A stretch of DNA of 64,000 bases from JABDQA01 sp963759125 (GTDB taxonomy: Bacteria; Desulfobacterota; Desulfobulbia; Desulfobulbales; Desulfocapsaceae), in contig CAVWXN010000004.1 of NCBI GenBank assembly GCA_963759125.1, forward strand, positions 1 to 64,000. Reading direction: 5' to 3'. This document shows, piece by piece, positions 7,856 to 16,317 of this stretch (position 1 is its first letter; each line of letters starts with the position of its first letter). The notes beneath the pieces were generated by a model that had not been told where the DNA came from, ran no database searches, and was given only the letters and a program-made list of their open reading frames with translations. The position numbers and the translations under genes were made by a program.

Positions 7856-8914
7856 ATGGAACCAGTCAGACTCGGAATGATCGGCGGCGGCTTGATTTCG
7901 GCCAAACATATCGAAGGATCTAAAAATATCGATAATGGCAACCTGGTCGCACTCTGCGATGTAGACCCTGGCCGTCAGCAACTTGCCGAGGAACTGGGTA
8001 TTCCTTTCTTCACTGACTATAGGGAAATGATCGATCAGGCGGGACTCGAGGGAGTAATCGATGGAACTCCCAATCAATTCCACGCTGAGATTGGGATGTA
8101 TTGTGCCCATAAGGGAATTCACGTTTTAACGGAAAAACCTATCACCTCTACTCTGGAGGAGGGTAAACGGCTGGTTGAAGCGGTTGAAGATACCGGTATC
8201 AAACTGCTGGTCGGCCATCACCGGCGTTATTATCCTCCCATTCGACGGGCGAGAGAGATTGTTCAGGGCGGTGAACTCGGACAGCTCGTCGGTATATCGA
8301 TGATTTGGGCCCTGATGAAACCTGACGTCTATTTTGAGGTGGCATGGAGATCCCAGAAAGGGGGAGGGCCCATCCTGATCAATATCATTCACGAAATGGA
8401 CAACCTCCGCTTTATCTGTGGCGATGTCGCCGAAATCAGCGCCAGTGCCCGTCGTCTTGTACGTTCGGGCGAGGTGGAAGACACGGTGAGCATTAAATTT
8501 GAACTCGTCGATGGTGCTCTCGGTACTGCCCTGGTTACCGATACAACTCCTTCACCCTGGTCCTATGAACTTACCTCGGGGGAGAACTCCGACTACTTCG
8601 AAACAGACCAGGATTGCTATCGCTTTCTAGGCACCAAAGGGTCTCTTGCATTTCCCAACATGGAAGTCTGGTCCCATCCGCATGGACGGCAGAAAGGGTG
8701 GTGGGAACCACTGATGAGGCGGACCGAGCAGGTGCCGTACTCGGCACCGTTCACCGCCCAGCTTGAACATTTCTGCAATGTAATCCGAGGCCTTGAGGAG
8801 CCGGTGATCAATGCTGCCGACGGATTGCTGACCCTGGCATCAACCCTGGCAGTTCTGGAGTCTGCGGAGACTGGCGGGCCTGTAAATCCGGCAGAATTAC
8901 TTGAGAGTCATTAG
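7856..8914 (+). CDS. Gfo/Idh/MocA family NAD(P)-dependent dehydrogenase
   Basis: An oxidoreductase of the glucose-fructose oxidoreductase/inositol dehydrogenase fold. N-terminal Rossmann motif RLGMIGGGLISAKHI, then the signature TEKPITSTLEEG (EKP lysine region, about residue 95) and HEMDNLRFICGD with the catalytic-type histidine. ATG 7856 is preferred (GAGGG four bases upstream; Rossmann motif immediately after); an in-frame ATG at 7832 is possible. It is followed at 64 bases by a TIM-barrel isomerase, a pairing common in inositol and sugar-acid catabolism (IolG with IolE/IolI-like). It probably oxidises a ring or sugar hydroxyl; the substrate is not deducible. Confidence 0.88.
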   Translation: MEPVRLGMIGGGLISAKHIEGSKNIDNGNLVALCDVDPGRQQLAEELGIPFFTDYREMIDQAGLEGVIDGTPNQFHAEIGMYCAHKGIHVLTEKPITSTLEEGKRLVEAVEDTGIKLLVGHHRRYYPPIRRAREIVQGGELGQLVGISMIWALMKPDVYFEVAWRSQKGGGPILINIIHEMDNLRFICGDVAEISASARRLVRSGEVEDTVSIKFELVDGALGTALVTDTTPSPWSYELTSGENSDYFETDQDCYRFLGTKGSLAFPNMEVWSHPHGRQKGWWEPLMRRTEQVPYSAPFTAQLEHFCNVIRGLEEPVINAADGLLTLASTLAVLESAETGGPVNPAELLESH

Positions 8915-8978
8915 CACGCGTTCGAACAATTTATAGTGCTTACAACAAGACATCCCTAACGAAATGGAGAATTAAAAC

Positions 8979-9845
8979 ATGTCAAAGCAGTATTCATTGG
9001 CATATCTGACCGTAAATGGATGTTCACCGCCGGAGATGACCTACATTGCCGCCAGAGCCGGTTATGATTTTATCAGCCTGAGACTGATCCCCATGGGAGT
9101 AGCCGGAGAAACTCCTTACCTCCCGAACGACAAGGCTATGATCAGCAAGACCAAAGCGGCACTGAAGGAAACTGGTATCAAAGTTCTTGATCTCGAGTTG
9201 GCTCGTATTGTCGAGGAGGTGGACCCTCAGTCCTACGTTCCGGCGATGGAAGTGATCGCAGAATTGGGAGCGAAGCACGTTATTTCCAGTGCCTGGACCA
9301 CGCGTCGAGATGACCGGAACTTGATTGTCGACAGCTATGCAGAAATCTGCGACTTGGCAAAACCCTTCGGTTTGACGGTAAATCTGGAGTTTCCCACTTT
9401 CTCCCGTCTCACCAATCTGCAGGAAGCGGCAGACATCGTTCGCGCTGCTGATCGTTCCAATGGAGGAGTTTTAATAGATACGCTCTATTTCCATTACTCG
9501 AAAGTTGATGCAGATGAATTGCTGACCCTGCCGGGCGAGTGGTTCAATTTCTTGCATATCTGTGATGTTTCCAATGAAATTCCCGATAGCAAAGAGGGGA
9601 TGATCAAGGTTGCCAGAGACGAGAGGCTCTATATAGGTGAGGGTTGTATAGATATCCCTTCCGTTATCAAAAGATTACCTCATATCCCGTTTTCTATCGA
9701 ACTGCCAAATGCAGTCAGGATTAAACAATACGGCCATGAGGAACACGCACGCCGCTGTCTGGAGGCGGCAAAGCACCATCTCGACCATATTGAGGCCAGG
9801 CGTGATTCTGTTTGTCAGGATCATCCTCTCAAATTGGTTGAGTGA
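8979..9845 (+). CDS. Sugar phosphate isomerase/epimerase-type TIM-barrel protein
   Basis: A 288-residue xylose-isomerase-like (AP endonuclease 2 superfamily) barrel. The metal ligands appear as the glutamate in VNLEFPTFS, the aspartate and histidine in LIDTLYFHYSKV, the histidine in FLHICDVS and the glutamate in FSIELPN. GGAGA precedes ATG 8979. Relatives include inosose isomerase/dehydratase (IolI, IolE), hydroxypyruvate isomerase and 3-dehydroshikimate dehydratase. The last is relevant because dehydroquinate enzymes lie nearby. It is co-transcribed with the Gfo/Idh gene and upstream of the TRAP genes. Confidence 0.82.
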   Translation: MSKQYSLAYLTVNGCSPPEMTYIAARAGYDFISLRLIPMGVAGETPYLPNDKAMISKTKAALKETGIKVLDLELARIVEEVDPQSYVPAMEVIAELGAKHVISSAWTTRRDDRNLIVDSYAEICDLAKPFGLTVNLEFPTFSRLTNLQEAADIVRAADRSNGGVLIDTLYFHYSKVDADELLTLPGEWFNFLHICDVSNEIPDSKEGMIKVARDERLYIGEGCIDIPSVIKRLPHIPFSIELPNAVRIKQYGHEEHARRCLEAAKHHLDHIEARRDSVCQDHPLKLVE

Positions 9846-10077
9846 AATCAAATGAGGTACCCAAGGGTGTTAATGTTGCCACTGCCCCCTCTCGATATTT
9901 TTTGAGATAAAATAAGTACGTTTTTGGCAGTCTTTCAAGGTGATTACCTAGGGTGAGCAATTGTTTTGTTAGGAACAACGCGAATAGTATTCATATTTTA
10001 GAAATACCATTCCGTCTAAAAGGACACCCGTGGTAGTAGGGTGTAAGATCAAGAAGATACAAAGAGGAGGAAATACC

Positions 10078-11073
10078 ATGAAAACCTTACCTTCACACCG
10101 CACTGTTATGTCGGCACTTGTTGCAGTAGCGCTGGTCTGTGGTTTTGCAGGCCAGGGTCTTGCAGCCGACAAAATTAAGCTGCGCATGGCCGGTTCAGGT
10201 TCGCCAACCGGTACCCGTGCCATTGCCCTGGATGAACAATTTGCACCTGCTGTGGCGGAATTTGCGGTATATGAACCTCATTGGAACTCGTCACTGTTCA
10301 AGCAGGGAACCGAGTTGGAGGCAATAGCCCGCGGCAATCTCGACATGGCGCTGGCCTCGGCCCAGGAGTTGGCCGTGTTTTTTCCAGAATTTTCAATTTT
10401 TGCCACCGGCTATGTTCATCGTGACGCAGCCCACCAGACTGCAGTATTCAAAGACCCCCTGATGGATCCTTTCAAGAAAAAGGCCGAAGAAGAGCTAAAC
10501 CTGAAGCTGCTGTCGGTGATGTATTTTGGGGCCCGACAACTTAATCTGCGCACTGACAAAACGGTCATGACACCTGAAGACCTGGCAGGTGTGAACCTGC
10601 GCATGCCCGGTACCGACGCCTGGCAGTTCCTGGGCAAAGCATTAGGTGCAAACCCTACCCCGATGGCCTTTGCTGAGGTGTATACCGGCCTTCAATCCGG
10701 TGCGATCGATGGTCAGGACAATCCACTCCCGACCATGGTCGACAAGAAGTTCTACGAAGTTACCAAGCAGGTCATCCTGACCTCTCATCTGGTTGATTTG
10801 AACTACATCGCGATCTCTAAAAAGGTCTGGGACAAGCTGACTCCTGAGCAGCAGGCCACAGTCCAGGCTGCAGCGGACGCTGCTGCCAAACAGTGCAGTG
10901 AACAACAGGTCGCCAAGGAAAAAGAACTGCAAGAGTTCCTGAAAGAGAAAGGCCTGCAGGTCTACGAACCTGATCTGGATGCGTTTCGAACGCATGTTCA
11001 AAGCATGTACTTGGAGTCAGATATCGCCAAATCCTGGCCAGAGGGATTGCTCGAAAAGATCAACGCACTCTAA
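10078..11073 (+). CDS. dctP: TRAP transporter solute-binding protein DctP
   Basis: Periplasmic receptor of a tripartite ATP-independent transporter. A signal peptide is clear (MSALVAVALVCGFAG, then LAAD). The substrate-carboxylate arginine is in GVNLRMPGT (about residue 175), followed by GLQSGAIDGQDNP, the family hallmark. AAAGAGGAGG lies upstream of ATG 10078. First of three TRAP genes. The arginine implies an organic acid ligand; the surrounding enzymes suggest a polyhydroxylated ring or sugar acid, which is inference. Confidence 0.92.
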   Translation: MKTLPSHRTVMSALVAVALVCGFAGQGLAADKIKLRMAGSGSPTGTRAIALDEQFAPAVAEFAVYEPHWNSSLFKQGTELEAIARGNLDMALASAQELAVFFPEFSIFATGYVHRDAAHQTAVFKDPLMDPFKKKAEEELNLKLLSVMYFGARQLNLRTDKTVMTPEDLAGVNLRMPGTDAWQFLGKALGANPTPMAFAEVYTGLQSGAIDGQDNPLPTMVDKKFYEVTKQVILTSHLVDLNYIAISKKVWDKLTPEQQATVQAAADAAAKQCSEQQVAKEKELQEFLKEKGLQVYEPDLDAFRTHVQSMYLESDIAKSWPEGLLEKINAL

Positions 11074-11097
11074 TTCAACTCATGGAGGAGCCAACTT

Positions 11098-11661
11098 ATG
11101 CAAACCTTAAAAATGTTGAAAGGATGGCTTCTCAGGATCGCTGAGGGCATGGTGGCAGCGATGCTTGCCGCCATGTTCCTCACTTTCATTCTACAGATTT
11201 TTTCACGATACGTAATGAACCAACCCATTGGTTGGACACTTGAAGTGTGCCTGACCCTCTGGCTGTGGCTCGTTTTTTGGGGATGTGCCTTCGTGGTGCG
11301 ACACGATGAGCATGTCGCCTTTGACGTGCTTTATAATTCGGTTCAGCCAGGCACGCGGCGAGTTTTCGCTTTGCTGGGGGCCGCCGCCATCGTCCTCGGT
11401 CTAGGAATTTCCCTTCTCCCCACCTGGGACTTCATTGATTTTTTGAAAATCAAGAAAAGCGCCATTCTGAAAATCCCGATGCGCACGATCTTCAGTATCT
11501 ATGCGATTTTCCTGATCTCAGCTATCGCAGTATATGCGTGGCGATTTATCAGCATTGTAAGACATGGTCTACCTGAGGAACATCATGAAGTTACTGAGAT
11601 TCTGCAACAATCCTCTTCTCAAGGTGATCCAGAAGACAAGGCAGAGGGGGATAAATCATGA
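11098..11661 (+). CDS. dctQ: TRAP transporter small membrane subunit DctQ
   Basis: A 187-residue inner-membrane protein with four hydrophobic spans. It has the usual landmarks FSRYVMNQPIGWTLEVC and WGCAFVVRHDEHVAFDV, and ends in an acidic cytoplasmic tail. GGAGG precedes ATG 11098, 24 bases after dctP. It overlaps dctM by four bases (ATGA), which indicates coupled translation. Confidence 0.92.
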   Translation: MQTLKMLKGWLLRIAEGMVAAMLAAMFLTFILQIFSRYVMNQPIGWTLEVCLTLWLWLVFWGCAFVVRHDEHVAFDVLYNSVQPGTRRVFALLGAAAIVLGLGISLLPTWDFIDFLKIKKSAILKIPMRTIFSIYAIFLISAIAVYAWRFISIVRHGLPEEHHEVTEILQQSSSQGDPEDKAEGDKS

Positions 11662-12953
11662 GTCTTCAATTCGCTCTGTGCCTGGCTACTTTATTGTTCC
11701 TCGCGGGAATTGGTACCCCCATTGGCCATTCAACCATTCTGGCCGGCATCGTCTATTTGTTGGTGGGCGGACAGGATCTGGCTCTGGCCGGGGAGCAGGC
11801 CCTGTGGGGCTTGTATGACAGCTTTGTTTTGCTCGCCGTCCCGCTCTTTATAGCAGCCGCGAATATCATGAACGCCGGTACCATATCCGACCGGCTGCTG
11901 GCTTGGTGTGTTGCCTGCGTCGGCCGCTTCCGAGGCGGCCTGGGGCATGTGAATGTGGTCGCGTCATTGATCTTTTCCGGTATGTCCGGTTCCGCGATTG
12001 CCGACGCTGCCGGAATCGGCAAGATCATCATCAATATGATGACCAGGGGGGGGCGCTATCCTCGAGGCTACGCAGCAGCTATTACAGCTGCCTCAGCGAC
12101 AATCGGGCCGATCATACCGCCATCAATACCGATGGTAATGTATGCGCTCATTTCCGATCAATCGATCGGCTATCTGTTTCTGGGCGGTATTCTTCCCGGA
12201 ATTTTTATCGGTGTCGTTCTCATGGCACTCAATGCTGTGATTGCTTCACGACGCAACTTTCCAAAAGATGATCCCATACCGCTGACGAAATTACCCAAAA
12301 TGACGATTAACGCCTTTCCCGCGTTGATGATGCCGGTAATCCTGCTCTATGGAATTTATGGCGGGGTCACCACCCCGACCGAAGGCGCTGCCGTAGCAGC
12401 CGCCTATGCCCTGCTGCTGGCCGGGCTATTCTACCGAGCCCTGAGCGTCTCATCGCTCTACAGGATATTCGTTAATTCCGCCCGAGCCTCGGCGGCAGTC
12501 GGCCTGGTAATCGCCGGCGCCCTCATCCTTAATTACGTGGTCGCTTCGGAGAATATTCCCAACAGGCTCGCCGGAGTCCTTGTGGAGCTCGAGGTTCACC
12601 CGCTGGTCTTCATGATCGGTGTAAACCTGCTGTTGCTTTTCCTCGGGGCTTTACTGGAAGCGACAACAATCATCCTGGTTATTTTGCCCCTGTTCATACC
12701 CGCCTGCAGCCAGCTTGGTATCGACCTGGTGCATTTCGGCGTGATCGCCGTCATAAATACCATGATAGGACTGATCACCCCGCCTTTTGGCATGTTGCTG
12801 TTCGTGATCAATGCGGTGACCGGTATACCACTGGGAGAAATCATTCGTGAAACCTGGCCATTTATCGCCGTGTTGATCGGCGCACTGTTTGTACTCATTC
12901 TGGTACCGGATATTGTCTTGTGGTTGCCTCGAACATTCGGCTATGCGGGATAG
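11658..12953 (+). CDS. dctM: TRAP transporter large membrane subunit DctM
   Basis: A 431-residue sodium-coupled permease with about 12 membrane segments. Motifs are FAAANIMNAGTISDRL-like (here IAAANIMNAGTISDRLL), SGSAIADAAGIGKI, AASATIGPIIPPSIPMV and TPTEGAAVAAAYAL. It forms the transport core with DctQ. The cassette ends at the terminator at 12983. Confidence 0.93.
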   Translation: MSLQFALCLATLLFLAGIGTPIGHSTILAGIVYLLVGGQDLALAGEQALWGLYDSFVLLAVPLFIAAANIMNAGTISDRLLAWCVACVGRFRGGLGHVNVVASLIFSGMSGSAIADAAGIGKIIINMMTRGGRYPRGYAAAITAASATIGPIIPPSIPMVMYALISDQSIGYLFLGGILPGIFIGVVLMALNAVIASRRNFPKDDPIPLTKLPKMTINAFPALMMPVILLYGIYGGVTTPTEGAAVAAAYALLLAGLFYRALSVSSLYRIFVNSARASAAVGLVIAGALILNYVVASENIPNRLAGVLVELEVHPLVFMIGVNLLLLFLGALLEATTIILVILPLFIPACSQLGIDLVHFGVIAVINTMIGLITPPFGMLLFVINAVTGIPLGEIIRETWPFIAVLIGALFVLILVPDIVLWLPRTFGYAG

Positions 12954-12982
12954 TAAATAACACAGCAAATATCAGATACCAG

Positions 12983-13013
12983 AGGGTTTTTTACCGCTTC
13001 TCAACCCTTTTTA
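12983..13013. terminator. Intrinsic terminator after dctM
   Basis: AGGGTT and AACCCT form a six-base-pair stem followed by TTTTT. It lies between convergent dctM and the short gene at 13019, and could act in both directions. Confidence 0.65.
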
Positions 13014-13018
13014 TCTGT

Positions 13019-13363
13019 TTATTCGCCTGAGCAGACAGAGTTGAGCCAGCGCCGGTGTTCAGGGTCGTCGTCGGTTTCATCTTCAGCTAGCAGTTCCGGT
13101 ACCTTCTTAAGAGCAATGTTACATCCACAGACCGCCTTGATTATCCCCTCGGTATCGATGTGAAGATTTTCATCGATGGATTGTAAGTAAATCGGTACTC
13201 CGTTCAGAGACACGCTGAGCTGTTCACCTATTCGCTCTTCCAGCTCGACCGCTGCCTCAAAACTGGCACCAAGCAGCTGCTGAAGATTGTAGGCCTTAAG
13301 GATACACCCCTTCAGCGGGGGATAGGCAACTGAAAGTTTTACCTGGGCATGTTCTTCTGTCAT
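13019..13363 (-). CDS. Small hypothetical protein coupled to a zinc dehydrogenase
   Basis: A 114-residue soluble acidic protein. Its ATG overlaps the stop of the upstream zinc dehydrogenase (ATGA, 13360-13363), so the two are translationally coupled. It has a short VCGCN motif and an acidic C-terminal stretch (AEDETDDDPEH). No signal peptide or membrane span. I recognise no family; the tight coupling suggests a role in the same pathway. Confidence 0.65.
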   Translation of the reverse strand: MTEEHAQVKLSVAYPPLKGCILKAYNLQQLLGASFEAAVELEERIGEQLSVSLNGVPIYLQSIDENLHIDTEGIIKAVCGCNIALKKVPELLAEDETDDDPEHRRWLNSVCSGE

Positions 13364-14355
13364 CTGCCGTCTCTAAAATCGAGAACGATCTTTGTATAAT
13401 TTCCCGTCGAGGCATCGGCGAAGGCCTTTTCATACTGATTGAACGGGATGATCTCCGAGAGGATCGGAGAGATGTTGAAGCCGGGATTTTTCAGAATTTC
13501 AAAGGCTTCTTTAAAGTCCTGCTTGGTATAGATGATTGAACCCAAAATAGACAGCTCGGATCTGGTTACATTAAGTGAAGGGAAGCTGACTTCATCGCCG
13601 GTGAGCCCCAGGGTAATCATGGTTCCCCCGGGCTTTACCAATGTAAACGCCATCTCGATGGCCGCCTTCGTCCCGGCAGCTTCGACGACGAGATCAAATT
13701 TCTGGTTCTTTACATTCTCAGGATGAAGCGTACCTATTGACGTGTAAAAGCTTTTGGCTTTGTTCATCTTGTCCTGGTTTATATCGATCGCCGTTATCTC
13801 TGCACCCAGATATTCTAAAAGAGCTATGGTCAGAAAACCTTCGGTGCCGCAGCCCACAACCGCTACCGAGGTCACTTTTACAATTTTTACTTTTTTCAAG
13901 GCGTGGACAATCACGGCGAATGGTTCTGTTAATATCGCCTTCTCGCTGGTCAGTTCAGAAGGTACGGGGACGAGAAACTCTGAGTCAACGACGATTTCCT
14001 GGCCAAATAAACCGTTGACCGTCACCCCGAAGATCTTTTTCTCAGGACAGATATTGGTCTTTTCCTGCAGGCAGAATTCACAGATTCCGCAATAGGTGTT
14101 GGGGAAAGAAATAACTCTGGTGCCGCTCTTAAAAGGAGATTTGGGGCCAGCTTCCACGATCGAGCCCAAAATTTCGTGTCCAGGGCGGCAGGGATAGTTG
14201 GCATAGGGCAGATGGCCGCCGTAAACTTTTATGTCGGACCCGCAAATCCCTCCATAGATAGTCTTTACCAGTGCCTCGCTATCCCCCAGCTGATCAATTC
14301 GGGCAGATTCCCTCAGCTTCAACTGTCCAGGTTTTTCCAGGTATAATTCATTCAT
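13360..14355 (-). CDS. Zinc-dependent medium-chain alcohol/polyol dehydrogenase
   Basis: About 331 residues. The catalytic-zinc cysteine is in GGICGSDIKVYGG, then RPGHEILGSIVE. The structural-zinc cluster is CGICEFCLQEKTNICPEKK, and the NAD motif is VAVVGCGTEGFLTIALLEYLG. The start at ATG 14355 (MNELYLEKPGQLK) has GGAG upstream and matches family starts; an in-frame codon at 14421 is not needed. Likely an L-iditol, threonine or galactitol-type enzyme acting on a secondary alcohol. It is the last but one gene of the leftward aldehyde dehydrogenase/ThDP enzyme/dehydrogenase group. Confidence 0.88.
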   Translation of the reverse strand: MNELYLEKPGQLKLRESARIDQLGDSEALVKTIYGGICGSDIKVYGGHLPYANYPCRPGHEILGSIVEAGPKSPFKSGTRVISFPNTYCGICEFCLQEKTNICPEKKIFGVTVNGLFGQEIVVDSEFLVPVPSELTSEKAILTEPFAVIVHALKKVKIVKVTSVAVVGCGTEGFLTIALLEYLGAEITAIDINQDKMNKAKSFYTSIGTLHPENVKNQKFDLVVEAAGTKAAIEMAFTLVKPGGTMITLGLTGDEVSFPSLNVTRSELSILGSIIYTKQDFKEAFEILKNPGFNISPILSEIIPFNQYEKAFADASTGNYTKIVLDFRDGR

Positions 14356-14533
14356 AGTTACTATCTCCGCACTCAGGGGATCGGCTTTGAAAAGCGGCTC
14401 AGTCTTGCAAAGCTGTATCACTGTATCACCGGTTTCAGTGTGGCAAAAAAATACGGGACAAGCAATTAATATACTGCTCTCTGATCATTAAAAGATCGGG
14501 GCCAGGGATCTTAATGTCATGATCTTAGTGTCA

Positions 14534-16291
14534 CTAGGTGCTCACATGACCGACCTTCTTACCCGGGGAATAAATGTCGAGAATATTCCAGTGCCCTGAA
14601 GTTGGTACCGGGTTGTTGATCATCGGTACGTCGAGCACCACCGGCTTATTGAGCTTGATAGCCCTCTCCAGCGCCGGTTTGAATTCAGCCGCGGACTCAA
14701 TCTTTATTCCCTCGACTCCATATGCCCTGGCAATCTCGGCATAATTGGGAGAGGTGGATTTTCCATTTTTGGTGAACACGGTTCCAAACGTCGTCTCGTA
14801 GTGAGCCTTTTCAAGCCCGGCAATGGTGCCGAAGGCATCGTTGTTCATAATCAGCCAGATAACCGCCACATCTTCATGGTGGGCGGTGGCCAGCTGGGCT
14901 GGATTCTGTCCGAATCCGCCATCTCCGATCAGGGCAATGACAACCTTGTCGGGCGCTGCCAGTTTTGCGCCGATGGCGGCTGGTCCGCCAAACCCCATGG
15001 TGGCGTAACCGCCTGGGATGAGGATACTGCCCGGCTGGTAGATGGGAAACTGCTGACCGACCCCATTCTTGTTCCAGCCCACATCGGTGGTGATGATCGC
15101 ATCACGGGGCAGCACCTCCCGCACCTCCGCGAGAATGCGCTCGGGCATCATCGGGAATGCATCACTCAGTTCCATTTCGAGATTGCCCGCCTTGAAGATC
15201 CGCCTGACCTCTCCGATCTCCTCTTTCAGTTGCTGACGCTGAATGCCTTGGGGGTGCTTTTTCCGGGCGACTTTGCAGAGCATCCCCAAAGCCTGCTTGA
15301 GATCGGCGACCACGCCGATTTCAACCGGATAGTTGCGCCCGATCTCAGAGGGTTCGATATCGATCTGGATGAGTCTTGTTTTGGGGATATCAAAGGTAAA
15401 CTCCGGATACCAGGAACTGGCGTCTGCCTCCTTGAAGCGTGACCCGAGTCCGAGGATAAGATCGGCGTTCAGGCAGGAGTCGTTAATGTATTGAGTTCCC
15501 CAGAAGCCCGTCATCCCGAGAGTCAGGGGGTGGTCATCGGGGAGGGCACCCTTGCCCATCAGGCTGTGGGCCAGCGGAATATTCAGATGGTCGACCAGCG
15601 TTTTCAATTCGCCGGCTGCCTTGGCCAACAGGACACCGCCCCCCACATAGAGCAACGGTTTTGAGGCTCTACCGAGGAGATCGACGATCTCCTCTGCGGT
15701 TTCCTCGTCCATAGAGGGTTTTCTTAGTTCCTTGGTGTTCTGCAGCTGGCGTTCAAAAAGGCTGACGTCCACTTCTTTTGAAAAAATATCCATCGGTACG
15801 TCAACCAGAACCGGGCCGGGTTGTCCGCTCTCCGCCAGGGTAAAGGCTTTCTCCATTATTTCCGGGAACAGCTCGGCTCGTTCGACCCGCCAGACGCGTT
15901 TGACAAAGGGACGATAAATTTCACACTGGGCGCCGTCGGCGTGCAGGTTGACCTCCTGATGAGGGTGTTTCCCGTAATAGTGACTCGGAATATCCCCAGC
16001 GATGACAACCATCGGAATACAGTCCAGCGCGGCATTGGCGACACCGGTGGCGGCATTGGTCAGGCCGGGGCCCAGATGGCTGAGCACCACAGACGCCTTG
16101 CCGGTAACCCGAGCGTACCCATCGGCCGCATGGGAGGCAATCTGTTCGTGACGGACATTAATGAATTGTATGGAGCTTTTTTCCAGGACCGAGAGAACCG
16201 CTATATTGGTGTGTCCGCAGAGCCCGAAAATGTGTTTGATGCCTCTTTTTTCCAGATACTTTACCAATTGGTGCGACACAAGCTCTTTCAT
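14534..16291 (-). CDS. Thiamine diphosphate-dependent enzyme of the acetolactate synthase superfamily
   Basis: About 585 residues. The PYR domain has the cofactor-activating glutamate in VRHEQIASHAADGYAR, and the central domain has KPLLYVGGGVLLAK. The ThDP/Mg motif is IGDGGFGQNPAQLATA followed by MNNDAFG. ATG 16291 has GGAGG six bases upstream; an in-frame codon at 16318 overlaps the preceding stop. Relatives include acetolactate synthase, glyoxylate carboligase, sulfoacetaldehyde acetyltransferase and IolD. It lacks a recognisable IolD opening, so the reaction is open: probably C-C bond cleavage or ligation giving an aldehyde, consistent with the acylating aldehyde dehydrogenase immediately upstream. 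Confidence 0.85.
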   Translation of the reverse strand: MKELVSHQLVKYLEKRGIKHIFGLCGHTNIAVLSVLEKSSIQFINVRHEQIASHAADGYARVTGKASVVLSHLGPGLTNAATGVANAALDCIPMVVIAGDIPSHYYGKHPHQEVNLHADGAQCEIYRPFVKRVWRVERAELFPEIMEKAFTLAESGQPGPVLVDVPMDIFSKEVDVSLFERQLQNTKELRKPSMDEETAEEIVDLLGRASKPLLYVGGGVLLAKAAGELKTLVDHLNIPLAHSLMGKGALPDDHPLTLGMTGFWGTQYINDSCLNADLILGLGSRFKEADASSWYPEFTFDIPKTRLIQIDIEPSEIGRNYPVEIGVVADLKQALGMLCKVARKKHPQGIQRQQLKEEIGEVRRIFKAGNLEMELSDAFPMMPERILAEVREVLPRDAIITTDVGWNKNGVGQQFPIYQPGSILIPGGYATMGFGGPAAIGAKLAAPDKVVIALIGDGGFGQNPAQLATAHHEDVAVIWLIMNNDAFGTIAGLEKAHYETTFGTVFTKNGKSTSPNYAEIARAYGVEGIKIESAAEFKPALERAIKLNKPVVLDVPMINNPVPTSGHWNILDIYSPGKKVGHVST

Positions 16292-16317
16292 AACTCCCTC
16301 CATCGGTTTCCCAGCCA

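Noticed and set aside
14534..16291. Calling the ThDP enzyme IolD or sulfoacetaldehyde acetyltransferase
   Set aside because: It lacks the IolD opening and the acetyltransferase N-terminal pattern I know; only the superfamily is supported.
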